From contig CM056723.1 of NCBI GenBank assembly GCA_029844215.1, positions 86,420,790-86,484,789 of the forward strand: 64,000 bases of DNA, read 5' to 3'. Below are positions 35,929-48,176 of this stretch, piece after piece. Source of the DNA: Przewalskia tangutica. Taxonomy: Eukaryota; Streptophyta; Magnoliopsida; Solanales; Solanaceae. Numbering within the stretch: the stretch's first letter is position 1; every line of letters begins with the position of its first letter. Both the position numbers and the translations under genes were made by a program. Below the pieces are notes generated by a model, which worked only from the letters and a program-made list of their open reading frames with translations, ran no database searches and was not told where the DNA came from.

Positions 35929-35941
35929 AAGGGGGGAAGAA
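35929..35941 (+). promoter_or_regulatory. Element A polypurine tract
   Basis: AAGGGGGGAAGA directly before the 3' LTR start at 35942. It primes plus-strand synthesis. The preceding GGACGAATGTTTCT is shared with elements C, E and D. Confidence 0.85.
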
Positions 35942-38702
35942 TGTTACACCCCGTAGTTCCAGGACATGTATATAAGGACGTACGTGAGGAAATACGATTT
36001 TAAGTTTGAAACGAAAGAAAGATTTCTTTTTCCTACAGAAAATATTCCGAACCTCGTGAGGGAAAAATGTTTAATAATTGGAATTTGGTTCTCAAATTTG
36101 GTATTTGAGACTTATAGAATTTATTAGAATTTTGGAGAGATGAAATATTTTGGACCAATAGGAGGGTGACACGTGTCACCCCCCCACATGGCCCATGTTG
36201 GGCGAGAATGACATGGCCAAGTGGCCAAGTTGACTCAAGATATTTGTTCATCTCAATCTTGGCCACACATTTGTTTTAATCTTAACCCTTGGTTTCATTA
36301 TATATCCATCTACTAGTAGCAAGACTTGGACACTTAGAAAAATTCAAGAAAACTATTGTGCACACATAAGGGCTCTCGACCAAGCTTCCATGAAGAACAA
36401 TAAATTCTTCAAAAGTTGTTGATAAATCCCCATATTCAAACCAAAGATCCCTAGTAGTAAACTAAACATAAACAACCTCTTAAATCCAGAAATACTACGT
36501 TAATCCGCTAGTCGCACCTTGAAACCCTAAGGTGTTCTTCATATTTTGGGTTGGAAGTTGAAGAGAAGTTGGTTATGAACTGCTAAGGTTGCTTGGAGTG
36601 GATTGGAACGTAAATAAAAGGAGCTAAAGTTGCTAAGGATTGACTTTTAATCTTGGATTATATTTGGGCTTATTGAGGTAATGATCTTTGTCTTCCTAAT
36701 GTAATTGAAGATTACATGATATAGTAGTTGATAAATGAGCTTTTGATATAAGGAATAAAGATTTATAAGTGTTGGGGGATTTGGAGGGTGAATACCGAAA
36801 TATGGCATGCTAACAATTGAAGTTGTTAATCAATTTGGTTGTTAGTTATAATCGTTACATATTATACAATAAAGGGAATATAGTTGTTATAGTTGTTATG
36901 ACGTATATAACATGTTGGAGTAACGACTTGGATTAAAGAATTGAAAAAGAACTATATGTTGTATTGATTATTGATTGTGGCCGAGAACACCTAAGTGTGT
37001 TGATTAAAAATGGACTAATTAATGGACTAGTTATATATATGAATTGTGGGGCAGAATTTTACACGTCCAGCTAGGTGTGTAATCTCCTTTGGTTAGTTGA
37101 TTGGTTGTGCCTTAAATATGGCGTGTTGGTTATTGATTTCGGGCCTTGAAAAAGGTGGAAAAGTACATAGAAACAGGGGAAGTGCTGCCCAATTTTCCGT
37201 AGAATAAGAGACCTTATACTTAGTATTATTCTACCTTAAAAAGCTAGAAGTTGATGGAAATGTTAATTGTCTTTATAGGTTGAAGTAATACTCGTGACGT
37301 GTTCTACGTGGCGCGTGGATTAACCAAAGAGGTACGTGTAGCTTCTTCTATCTCCTTTGAGCATGACTTTATAAAAACGAGCGTACGGTGAACGCAAATG
37401 TTTTAAGTGAACTCGGATTCCAGGTAGTATATAAGGGAGGTTACTTGATTGAAAGGAGACTTAGAAAATGCGAAACTGCAGAATTTGGGTTCGGGGCCGC
37501 CGTGCCAAGTTGCAGGGTTGTGGCTCCGAAACCTCAGAAGGCCACATAAATTCTGACGCCGCGGCGCCATAGTGGAGGGCCATGGCGCTGCCCCTGTTGA
37601 AGGGTGACGAGGATTATTTAGGGGGCGAGGTCGTGTTTTCGTGCCATGGTATCGACCCTAGATAGTATAAGTGACTTGATGTTTAAAGACTAAGTTACTT
37701 GAATGAGATAGGTACACTTGACTTGATTTTAAAAGTAGAAGTGTCTTGATACTACGGGTGTTAGTATCTTGGGATATTACAAAGGAAAGAATGTACGGCG
37801 GACGTACATGGTGCTAAGTTACTTGGGATATTACACTTGCATGATGTGATTCCTTTTATAGGAATAGATGTACATAGTACTTTGGGTTAATTCCCGAATT
37901 TTACATGACTGATAATGCCTTGAATTTAATAAAATTAGAGTACATCCTACTTATTTTAATAAGAAGTTAAGGGTTACTTAACTTGCATATGTTATTCATT
38001 ATAGCCTTTAGTGCTAGTGTTAGATTATTTATTACGGGGTAAATCCCTGGGACATTATACATTTCTGTGGATTTGCTCCCCATTATGCGAGTATGGCGTA
38101 TATACTCATTGCGGGCCCACAAGGTCCATGCGGGTGAAATAGTCCTATACGGGTGAAATAGTTCCATGTGGGGCAAATTGCCCTATGCGGGTCCACAAGA
38201 CCTATGCGGGTGAAATAGTCCCAGGAGTAGGATTGTATAATGATACTACGGGCGGGTGGCCCTAGTTGGATCATAAGCTTCCTATTTTTAAATGGTAAAG
38301 TTTACTCTTATTTACTCTCGTTATTAATAAGGCACAGTGTACTGTTAATTTGGTTATCATACATGTCTCCAGCTTATTTTAGACTATATGATTTCATTAC
38401 AGTACTTTCAGTTTCACATACTTGGTACATATTTTGTACTGACCCCCTTTCCTCGGGGGCTGCGTTCATGCCGCAGGTAGAGGTAAGCAGGTTGCTGATC
38501 CTCACTCTTAGGATCACTGTTCAGCTTTTGGGAAGCTTCATTACTCCGAAGGCTTATCTATTGGTACGGATCCCTGTTGTTGTAGATTTATGTACATTCG
38601 TGGTACAAGTGGGCCCCGTCCCACATAGATATAGGGTCCAAACTCTTAGAGGTATGTAGTCATGTATGTGTGTTGGACTTGCAATAGATATAGCTCTTTT
38701 GT

Positions 38703-38741
<39 letters not shown>

Positions 38742-38888
38742 AGATGGCCTTATCGGCTAGCCTGGTTCTTACTTCACATTACTGCATGTCTATGAGCTTT
38801 ATTTATATTCCGCTGGTTATCTCTGATGTATACCTGTAAGGGTGCCCAGGTAGGGCACCAGTCGCGAGCCCGGGGTCGGGTCGTGACA
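35942..38888 (+). repeat. Element A 3' LTR
   Basis: 2947 bp, TGTTACACCCCG to GGTCGTGACA. It has a TATA-like box (37428-37436), GC-rich module (37490-37590, with GACGCCGCGGCGCC at 37555-37568), five phased 19-bp motifs from 38128, and a TA microsatellite (38705-38736). It continues directly into TSD gattc and copia RT. Confidence 0.94.
37428..37436 (+). promoter_or_regulatory. TATA-like box in element A 3' LTR
   Basis: TATATAAGG, same context as the 5' LTR box. If active it would read out into the antisense of the copia pol gene. Confidence 0.45.
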
Positions 38889-39817
38889 GATTCCTTCGAT
38901 CTGCATGTATCCTTGAGAAACTAGTCTAGCCTTGTTTCTTACCACAGTTCCAAATTCATCTGTCTTGTTTTTAAAGATCCATTTAGTTCCAATAATATTA
39001 GTATCATTGACGAGGAACTAGATCCCAGACTTCATTTCTTATGAACTGATCAAGTTCTTCTTGCATAGCTTGTATCCAACAATTGTCCTTGAGTGCTTCT
39101 CCAACATTCTTTGGTTCTAGAGTAGATACATAACAAGAAAGACTTACCTTCTGATACATGGTAGACATACACACATATCTGACCATATCTCTGTAATTCT
39201 GAGGCTCTTTCTTCTTGTTCTTAGCCCTTCAAATACTTCTCCTATCACTTGGCCTGTAGGATGGTTCTTTCTAATCCTGGATGAGGGATCCCTACGTACC
39301 GGGTCTTGCAATTCAGCATTTGATTCCCCATCTGCACCTTCTGTGTTCTCGGGTTCAGACTCAGGTGTTGCTTCAGATGTCGTGACATTTGGGGCAACAT
39401 CTGAATCTTCTGTATTCTGCTCATTCTCCACTGTAGTCATAATGTTATTTTCAGGCATTTTTCCTGCAAGATCAGCACAATCATCGAAAACAATGTTAAC
39501 AGACTCTTTTACAGTTTTGGTTATAAGATTATACACACGGTAAGCATGACTATTTTGTGAATAGCCGACAAAAACACCTTTGTCACTTTTGGAGTCAAAC
39601 TTGGCTAGTTGTTCTCTATCATTCAAGATGTAACACACACACCCAAAGACATGAAGTAACACAAATTTGGTTTCTTTCCATTTAAAATCTCGTAGGGTGT
39701 CATTTCAGTACCAGGACTAAGATAGACTCTATTTGTTATGTGACTTGCAGTATTCAAGGCTTCAGCCCAAAAACATTTTGACAATTTCTTAGAACTCAGC
39801 ATGACTCCAACTATCTC
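38889..39817 (-). pseudogene. Copia integrase C-terminus, linker and RT N-terminus
   Basis: Minus strand. The integrase tail region shows HVFGCVCYILNDREQLAKFD and GVFVGYS (about 39662-39560). Then comes an acidic Glu/Ser-rich linker with RIRKNHPTGQVIGE (about 39300), and the RT start with EALKDNCWIQAMQEELDQF, NEVWDLVP and GTKWIFKNK (39110-38960). RT is cut at 38894/38889 by element A and resumes at 7258. Two frame changes (near 39180 and 39010) break it. Confidence 0.88.
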
Positions 39818-41302
39818 TTATAAAGTCCTATTCTTTCTTTCTGCCATAGCATTCTGCTGGGGAGTTTTGGGAGCAGAAAATTCATAGAAAATACTTTTTT
39901 TCTCACAAAATGTTGAGAACATATTATTCTCAAATTTCTTTACATGATCTGACCTAATTCGAATGGAAGAATGATACAGAATCTTAATCCTAGAGTGTAA
40001 TACTGTGAACATGCCAAAAGTTTGAGACTTTTCTTTCAAAAAGAATATCCATGAGTACCTGGAAAAGTCATCTACAATCACATAAGAATACCTCATGCCT
40101 CCTAGGCTATCTACCTCAATTGGACCCATAAGATCCATGTGCAAAAGATGAAAACAATGAGACATACTTGAATGTTGTCCGTCACTTTGGGCAACATTAT
40201 GAGAGACACGGTTTTGCTTACCTTTTAGACAATCTTCACAAACCAATGTTTTATCTTTAGGACTTAGTTTAGGGATGCCTCTTACTGCCTCATAAGAAAT
40301 TAATATTTCAAGATTACGATAGTTGACATGACCTAGTTTTTGATGCCACAAAGAGGTGTCATCTGTCCTAACATTATTGCATATCTCTTGTTCTCCAACA
40401 AGATAACAATTGTCGCATGTCCTTGTACCTGTCATTACACATTGGTTAGCTCCATTTGTAACTATACAAGCATACTTATTAAACTTAACCTCTAGACCGT
40501 CATCACACAATTGACTTATGCTGACTAGGTTAGCCATTAATCCATCAACATGTAAGACATTCTTCAAGGCTGGAACTCCTGGAAGATTTAAGGTTTCTTT
40601 TCCTACGATTTTACTTTTGCTTCCACCTCCATAAGAAACATTTCCCCCACTGAGTGCCTCGTAGTTCCTTAGGTAGTCCTTTGTCCCTGTCATGTGACGA
40701 GAGCACCCACTGTCAAAGTACCATGAACCTGAAATGTTAGTCCTTAAAACAGTAATAGAAACATTACATCGCACATTCATTTTAGGAATCCAAACTCTCT
40801 CTAACCCTTTTCTGTTACTGGGCTTAGGAATATTGCTTCGAGTGCTGTCCGGAATGGTGGACAGTTGTCTTGGAAACATTTTGCTCCTGGATTTTTCCAG
40901 TTTAGAACAGTAGGGTTTTAAGTGATCAGACTTGTTACAGTGATGACACAAAAACTTTCTTTCTTTTATAAAGCCCAGTTTCTCGTTTTTGTCAAACAGA
41001 TTGGAGCATATAGCATTAAGAGAGTTCTTGTACCCCAAACCTGCATGTGATGGTTGACCAATATTCAGTATTTCATCCAGTTTGGAGGTACCTTTATTTA
41101 GCTTACGTAAAGTTGCTTCAGCGAGATCTAACTTTGCACTAATCTTACCAAATTCAAGATCCTTTTTGGTAAGTGTAACATCTAAGCGGGTTATTATGTC
41201 TTTTAAACCTACATTCTCACGAGTTAAAGATTGTAACTTTGAGTCAAGTTGTTTAGATTCTATAATTAAGTCTTTACAAAGTTTTTGCAAATCCTTAATC
41301 AT
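39818..41302 (-). pseudogene. Copia gag tail, protease and integrase core (494 codons open)
   Basis: The longest open stretch in the window. A coiled-coil-like N-terminal part (first ~90 residues, Leu/Lys/Glu-rich) is followed by a CHHCNKSDHLKPYC zinc knuckle (about residue 118). The protease active site reads WYFDSGCSRHMTG. The integrase zinc domain has WHQKLGHVNYRNLEI and CEDCLKGKQ. The core has LHMDLMGPI, then IRSDHVKKFEN, and MAERKNRTL, giving the D, D and E positions. It is part of a longer gag-pol frame cut at both ends by stops. As a fragment it may look intact, but the element around it is not. Confidence 0.9.
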
Positions 41303-42310
41303 GTCATCCTTGGGATCAACTTGATCGTCAAAGCTAGTCTCACTACAAGAAATAATACTAATAAAGTAATTAATATCAGGATAATTAAAATATTCATACC
41401 TTACAGATGTTTCTGGACCTGCAGATGTCGTCGCGAATGTTGACGCAAATGTGGTGACATTTGGAACAACATTGTTGATGACATTTTCATCGTCTGAGAG
41501 TGACTATTCATACACAGTGGCCAGAATTGCTTGTGACTCAATTTCTTGGTCTCATTCATCTTTTTCTTCGTCGTCACTGAGAGAAACCCACAGATTCTTA
41601 CCAACTTTTTTCAAGGTATTAGCACATTCATTTGCATAATGACCCCATCCTGAACATGCATGACACTGCACATATTTGAGTTGTCTGGGATCAAATTTGG
41701 TACGATCTGAGTTGGTTCTCCGTAGTTGATTTCTTCTTTGTACTATAAGAAGGGGGTTAGTGAACTTTTGATTGAAGCCTTGGTTTTGGTGCTCTTTGGA
41801 TTTAAATTTATTTCTATCATTATTGAACTTCCTTGCCATCAAATTGTATTTTCGAGTAAGGAGGACAACATTTGCACCATCACTAATTTCTTCAAGATTT
41901 ACATCCTCATCATCGACATGACTCTCTAAGGATTTTGCTTGAAGTGCTATATCTTTGATTATATACAACGTCCTTTGATTCTCCATATTCATCTCATAAG
42001 TTTTTAGAATACTCATTAAGGTATGAAGATCCATTGTAGCAAGATTGTGAGCTTCTTCAATCGCACATATCTTTATATTGAACTTTTCAGGAAGAGAACG
42101 AAGAGCCTTTTCCACAAGTTGATTGTTGGTCAGAGGAGATCCAATTACTTGACATTCATTAGAAATGTCGATCAAATTTTCAAAATAGGTTTTGATATCC
42201 TCTGTCTCTTCCATCCTTAAACATTCATATTTGCTCATAAGCATGCAGAGCATTGCTCGTCGAACACTTGAGATACCTTCACAATGGTTTTGCAAAGTAT
42301 CCCAAGCTTC
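41303..42310 (-). pseudogene. Copia gag, middle and zinc knuckle
   Basis: Minus strand, from the element E insertion at 42310 downward. It has the UBN2-type gag pattern (MEETEDIKTYFENLI, VEKALRSLPEKFN, LMSILKTYEMN), then a basic stretch and CHACSGWGHYANEC (about 41680-41640). An acidic linker with frame changes leads into the next segment. Gag forms the particle and binds RNA. Confidence 0.88.
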
Positions 42311-45300
42311 TGTCACGACCCGTTCCGGGGCCCGTGACTGGTGCCTTACCCGGGCACCCAAGTAGGCATACATCAGAGAAAAACCAGCGGAATATAAAAC
42401 AACCAAGATATGAAACAGTATAAATAAGACATAGTTTCTGGGAAAAAGGTTGCCTTTCGGCATAATGTATATAAATAACCCAAAACGAACAGTTACATCC
42501 CAACCCTTACAACAGGTCTACAGACCTCTAAGAGTTTAAAACAACAATGGCGGGACAGGGCCCCGCCATACCCCTGAATACGAATATCTACAACGATAGG
42601 GGACCATACCAAAATGCTAAGCTTCCGGAGAAACGGAGCTTTCCCAACGCTGAAGCGGTGATCCTAAGAACGGATCAACAAGAGAGTACCTTTACTGCGC
42701 AGATGAACGCAGCCTCAAGGAGGTCAAGACAACAGTACCAAGTATGTGAAATCAAAATATCAGAAATGAAATCATAGTAGTCTATATAAGGCAGAGACAT
42801 GTATGATAGGCCAAAACTACGATTCACAATAAATAAGGCCATGTCAAGTCGTGGACTCATGCCTCAAAGTCATCACAATAGAACTGCACGGTAAGTACGA
42901 AGGCGTGCCGACTACTAAAACCTACGCATCAACAAGGTCATAAATCAGATTACGAGATCCGTCTGCAGGTCACATGATCAAAGCCGCCACTCGCGCGCAG
43001 ATCTAATGTGCGCATCTAGTCCTCGAACTTCCCGCAGACTCGCATAGGCCAAACAGATAGGCCCGCATGAGGTATAACCCGCATCGAGGGTAGCTACTCC
43101 CGGCGGCGCCCTAGACTCGTCGTCCGCATGGCTACAAGAACCGCATGACCACAAGGGCCGATACTAACTCGAACTCCCGCAGCTCCGCATAGGCCATCTG
43201 CACCCGCATAAGGTATTCTCGAATCATAGGTCCATCGACCCGCCTGAGTCTACCCCGCATCGGAGGGCAGCTTAACCCCCGGAGTTATGAATGATATAAT
43301 ATCAACATAACCGAAAACAACATAAGCACAACAAGGAAAAACCTCTTTACACAAATATCACAAGATACTAACTCACGTAGCATCCTAACATGTTTACTTA
43401 TCCAGTCAACAAGAAATATTACAAGACTATCACAAATCAATACAATCAAGTTATTCACACAAGGTACTTTCTACATTATGTTAACAAGTTCGGGTTGTTA
43501 GCCCCAAAGTACTTCATGTATTACTCTTTTAAAAGATCCGTTTCTTTTACAAAAGTCACACAATAACCGTAGTATAAAAATAGAGTAATTATCTTTTGAA
43601 GTACATTAAAACACTTCTCCTTGTAAAATCAAGTAACCACATTCTTTTCCTAACGTTCAAGTTTGCCTAATTTCAATTTCTCAAGTTTCTCATTTTCGAA
43701 AGGGTTTGTAGTTCATAGTTTTAATCCTTTAAAACAATTTGAGAAACATATACCCTAAGTGTGAGTAGGTTATTATTATTCGTAACAATCTTATTACAGC
43801 AGCCATGATCTAGTAAATGTAATATCATTTTGTCTCATCTTAGCTCCTATGCAGATGGAAGTTTCTACTAGTTTTAATAATACCTTATTAGTCAAAATAA
43901 TTCTCTTTATTAGCATCACTGTGGTTTGTTCGACATTTATTCTGATTGGTAAAACATCATTCCTTTTGAAATGTTTTCAGTTCTTTATTATTCAGGCTTA
44001 AGCCGTGAGGCATTGCCGCAAGTGTTATTCAGGCTTAAGTCAAAGACATTGCCGTAGTTACTATTCAGTTAACACATGTACGTCTACCGTACTATATATA
44101 TTGTAAAATATCATGCTTTAGGAAGAATCACATACCTTCTCGGCGGAGACCACTTGCCAAGTTGAATATGTCGCGCGCAGAGTATCGACCTATAATACCA
44201 AATACGCCTATCAACGCCCGCATCAGCATCGTACAAAGTTCTAAGCAGAGGGTTCGTTATTCTATGGTCATTTGGGCAGCACTTCCCTACCCGTGAGCTA
44301 CTCAAGTTCATCGTGAAAACAAATTCCCATGTAAGTCTGCTTCTATTATTCATCTTTTAAACCCTTCTACGTGATAACAGTTCAATTCTATTCGCAATAT
44401 CCTTCTAAGTATTCAATACTTATTCCTATACTTCTACAAGATGTATATTCTAATTACAAAAGGAGGATAAGGTTATTTACCTCGTAAGCCCAATAATATC
44501 CTAGATAAAAGTCGCTACTGAGCAAGGTTTAGCTCCTAAGTTGTGCGCCCAGAGTCTCGATAAACCTTAGAAGTTCTTCACAACTTCTAGTAAGGACTAA
44601 GGGATTTGGGCTAGGTAATTCGGGCATTATAACGATACTAGAAGGCAACTCTTCTACCAAGGGAGGGGTAGTGTTTCGGCTAGGCTAGCTTTATGGGGGT
44701 TGCTCGGCTAGGGCTTCTCAAAAGGGAGGTGTGTTTGGACGAAACAACAAGAGGGAGAGGGAGGATTTGAGACTTAGATAGATTGCTCAATTTAGGATGA
44801 AATAACTCTTCAACAAGTGGGTATTTATAGGTCAAGACATGGCCAACCAATGGCCAAGATTATGCCAAGTGCAAGGCAAGTGTAGGTGAGGATTTGGGCA
44901 AGTGTCCTTGGCCAACTTGCACACAAAATATCCTACCAACTCCAAGACAAACAAGCCATCCCAATCGCCCTATCACGTGTGACATCCATCAATGAGAGGG
45001 TGACAAGTGTCGCCTCTCGTTGGTCCAACGTGTTGCGCCTCTCGGAAAAATCCGCAAAAATTAGAAACGACATAGCCGAATTTATCCTACGCGAGTCAGT
45101 AAAACGCTTCAAAAAACGACTCTAAACGGGTGTTGTGTACAAAGTGGAATTCGTCCCAAGCCAACTAGTGGGTGACACGTGTCGCCTCCTACTCGCCCAA
45201 AATATTTCATCTTCGAAAATATCCACAATGGCCAAAATCTCAAAACAAAGTGGCCCTACAAAACCAGTAAATTTTCTCCCGTGGCCCCACGTGACCATTT

Positions 45301-45500
45301 CCAAAAATAAAATTCCATAATTCTCTAAAATTCCAAGAAGTCCGAATACCAAATGGGAATCCAATTCCCATTAACGAATCTTTTCCTTCACAAAACCGGA
45401 AACTTTTCCGTGGAAAAATCACCTCTTTCTTCCATTCCATTCGATGTCGATTCTCGCACGCACGCCCTCGCATACATACCTTGAAACTACGGGTATAACA
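42311..45500 (-). repeat. Element E 3' LTR (left copy)
   Basis: 3190 bp. Contains the CCCGCAT repeat block at 43020-43280 and a minus-strand TATA-like box at 44822-44830. Confidence 0.92.
44822..44830 (-). promoter_or_regulatory. TATA-like box in element E left LTR
   Basis: CTATAAATA on the minus strand. The same box is at 50639-50647, 56574-56582 and 62584-62592 in the other family-D LTRs, always about 0.4-0.7 kb from the TAACA end. Confidence 0.5.
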
Positions 45501-47039
45501 TTCTCCTTCCTTAGAAACATTCGTCCCGAATGTTCCTTCTAGGTATCAAAACAAACAGCGCCAAGATAGTCCTCATCGCTATACTTACTTTAAACAACCA
45601 TGCCACACCCGGTCACAACACAACAAGCGCGCATACTTATCTCCAAGTCCACGAGGAATCACCTCTATCACAAAATATTCCTACTCGCGATCTAAAAAGA
45701 TGCTCCTTTCGCCCCTACTCTTTACAAACGAATGATCACACCTATGCTCGTAATACATGCTCGTTTTTCCCTTACTCGTCGTGATACCACTTTTGTCACT
45801 TTGTCGCGAGCCCTGCTCCGACGACCCAACAAATGGTACCGGCTGCCATGCGATCCTCGAGGATGTCGTACACTTCTTGTACGCCGAACTCTTACCACCC
45901 TTCATATCGCTAATTTCCAAACCTCGGGGTTACTATCTCTAACGTGGTCATCATTAACTGGGAACACTCTGGGTGGATTTCCGATACTTTCCCGAACATA
46001 ACAATACGAAAGACCGGGCGTACTGCCTCCTAAGTCGGACGGCAATGCTAACATATAGGCAACCCGCCTAATCTTCACATGAACTCAAAAGGCCCAAAGT
46101 AACACGGCTAAGTTTCTCTGCTTTTTCCAAAACTCGTCACACCCTATCCACGATACTGGAACAACCTCGAACCAACTATCCGACTTTGCCAACATCGAAC
46201 CAATCGATCGGCAACTTATACTTCCGCCCCAACAAGGCTTCCTAAGGCGACATCCGAAACTGAAAATGGTAGCTTAAACATTCCCTCTACAGGAGACAAC
46301 AATCCCCACAACTATTCCTGAAATCCAAACACTGCCCGAGGGCGAATGCGATTCTGAGACTTACCTGAGTTCCTAATCTTGCCTGGTAACTCTTCCAGAA
46401 AAGAAACAGCCGTAACTTGGACTCTCACAGCCATAAGGTGAAGGTAGGCACCCTGCAGCAGCCTTACAACCTTTCTGGCATAATCACCCCCTACCGAGTA
46501 CACGGTCTTTGCTAGAAGACAAGACGGGCTGACCTCCTCGGCCCGACTACTGGTCGAATGTATCCACGAACTCGTACGTTGGTTAACTAAACTTGGGCCT
46601 AACATCCTAGTGACCCTACCACCCGGCGGGACCACCAAAAACTGACCCCACCACCAAACAGGCCACGGGTCGACCCGCCACATGGCCTCCACCCAACCCG
46701 GCAACGTGCAAACACTAGCTCCCTGATTCGGAATAATCTCACCAATCACGTTACGAAAACCTAGCGGTCTTCTACCCTCTTTCATTCCACATTACTCAGG
46801 GATTCATCCCACAAAATATCTCACGTATACTATGCACCTCGATAAGGGTCAAACACGAAATAATTCTTTTACCAAAGATGGCCTCGCCTCTAAGGTCTCT
46901 ACGTACACATCCTAAGGCTCCCACTTTCTCTATCCCCCAATCTTTCCCGATTAACTACTCATGCTTCCCAATCACAGTTAACACAATGCTATCTGAAAAT
47001 AATACTTAAGATATTCGCTACACATATAAATCTCTAAAG
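45501..47039 (-). other. Element E internal 3' part without pol
   Basis: Read on the minus strand it ends in the polypurine tract (45501-45514) next to GGGACGAATGTTTCTAA. No protease, RT or integrase motif is seen. It includes the block shared with elements C and D (about 46560-46615) and a 17-nt copy of the LTR-primer-site junction (45783-45799). An open minus-strand stretch at 46312-46785 has no recognisable domain and I would not call it a gene. Confidence 0.75.
45783..45799 (-). repeat. Internal copy of the LTR-end/primer-site junction (element E)
   Basis: GATACCACTTTTGTCAC on the plus strand equals 48166-48182, where the first part is the primer site and the last six bases are the LTR terminus. 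It lies 282 bp from the left LTR. Element D has the same 17 nt at 57262-57278, 283 bp from its left LTR. Confidence 0.85.
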
Positions 47040-47978
47040 GGTTAAGGATATACCAGATTCACGCGGCACTTCCCTTAGGTCGTTCTAATCAAACCCGCTC
47101 GGGCGATACCGGGAAGGTGATGAACTATCCATCGATCCTCGGGCGCCGAGTCTCTATATCCGCACCACCCTTGGTGGACAATTCCTCGCAAATGGCCCCG
47201 CTGGCCGCAAACATAACAAGCCGACGCGAAGAACGACACTCCCATGATGACATCGACCACAACGGCCACACCGAGGCGGTGGCCTCCTGCTTACACCCTC
47301 CTCTCCAAACCATCTGATCCACAATCGTCTAGTAGCCGAGTCCTCGCATTTGTATCCTTCCTCATAGAACATTCCTTGCTATATGGCCCCGACGGCCGCA
47401 ATAAAAACAAGCACCAAGAAAAGACGCACTTCCCGATTTACACCGCCACATGAACACCGAGGAAAATCAACCTCGCGAGGGACACTGCAGACCGCGGAGG
47501 CGCATGTCTAATCTGGCCGAGGCGATTCGCCGAGAGTTACCAAATGATCCTCGCCAATCGGGCCCTCTTCTCGCCGCCTGGCCACTGCCGATCTCTACCT
47601 CTCTCACCACGCACATAATCTGAACGCAAGGCTCGCTCGCCCTCGATCAAGAGCTACTCCTCACAACCCTTCTTAGATAAGCATCAATATCCTTGGAATA
47701 CCGGTACATAAAATACTGTCGCCAAGTCCTTTGCTAGCAACAGGCCGTCTCCTTCCAATCCATATTTTCGCTCCAAGCCGTGGAATCGAAAGTCCAGATG
47801 TCATGACCGCAGAGGGAATCGCTGCCGTACTAAACTCTCATCACGCGACGCCTCGTAACTCCCTCGCATAAGCATCACCTCAGTGATGATTGGGCTGTGC
47901 CCTTCTAAATCTCTCAGATTTACTCGCCGCTTCCTTCACGCCGCCTTGCCTTCGGGCCCGAGTTGCTGGCGGAGGCAT
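47040..47978 (-). pseudogene. Element E gag remnant
   Basis: A minus-strand ATG at 47978 starts MPPPATRARRQGG, like the gag starts of A and C, about 190 bp after the primer site. Near 47300-47150 a zinc-knuckle region is split over two frames: CGRCGRCHHG, then CYVCGQRGHLRG. The frame is broken many times by one- to three-base changes at CAG/CTG and G/C runs. Some of these may be sequence errors rather than real mutations, so the degree of decay is uncertain. Confidence 0.7.
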
Positions 47979-48161
47979 CACCGTAAAGGAAAGGAATACG
48001 TTAGAGGGTCCAACTTATAACACGACTCTAAAGCACGATCTCGAGTGAGAAGAATGGAAACCAATCCTAAATATCCTATAGCCTCCTGATTATTGGTGCA
48101 CAACACACCGATAATCAAGACTTACTAGATACGGTGCGTAGACACTTTCCGAGGATTAATC

Positions 48162-48172
48162 GCTCGATACCA
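48162..48172 (-). promoter_or_regulatory. Element E primer-binding site (altered)
   Basis: On the minus strand TGGTATCGAGC follows the LTR end GTGACA and four bases. Compared with TGGTATCAGAGC in A and C it lacks the A of CAG. Element D shows the identical change at 59622-59632. Confidence 0.8.
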
Positions 48173-48176
48173 CTTT

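Larger units (their letters stand above)
7259..38888 (+). mobile_element. Element A: Tekay/Del-like Ty3/gypsy chromovirus carrying nested inserts
   Basis: Begins TGTTACACCCCG and ends GGTCGTGACA, with a perfect 5-bp TSD gattc at 7254-7258 and 38889-38893. LTRs are 7259-18138 (2930 bp once element B and one TSD copy are removed) and 35942-38888 (2947 bp). Internal order is primer site, gag, protease, RT, RNase H, integrase and chromodomain-like tail, then polypurine tract. Three later inserts sit inside: B in the 5' LTR, a family-D solo LTR in gag, and C in RT. It landed inside the copia RT gene. Stops and frameshifts make it inactive. Confidence 0.93.

Noticed and set aside
45000..45500. Open stretches near the ends of family-D LTRs (for example 44886-45125 and 45122-45364)
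   Set aside because: LTR sequence, no motifs, and not kept open in the other LTR copies.
46312..46785. 157-codon open stretch on the minus strand in element E
   Set aside because: It sits in the pol-less 3' region, has no domain, and its equivalent in element D is not open. Likely chance in a GC-rich stretch.
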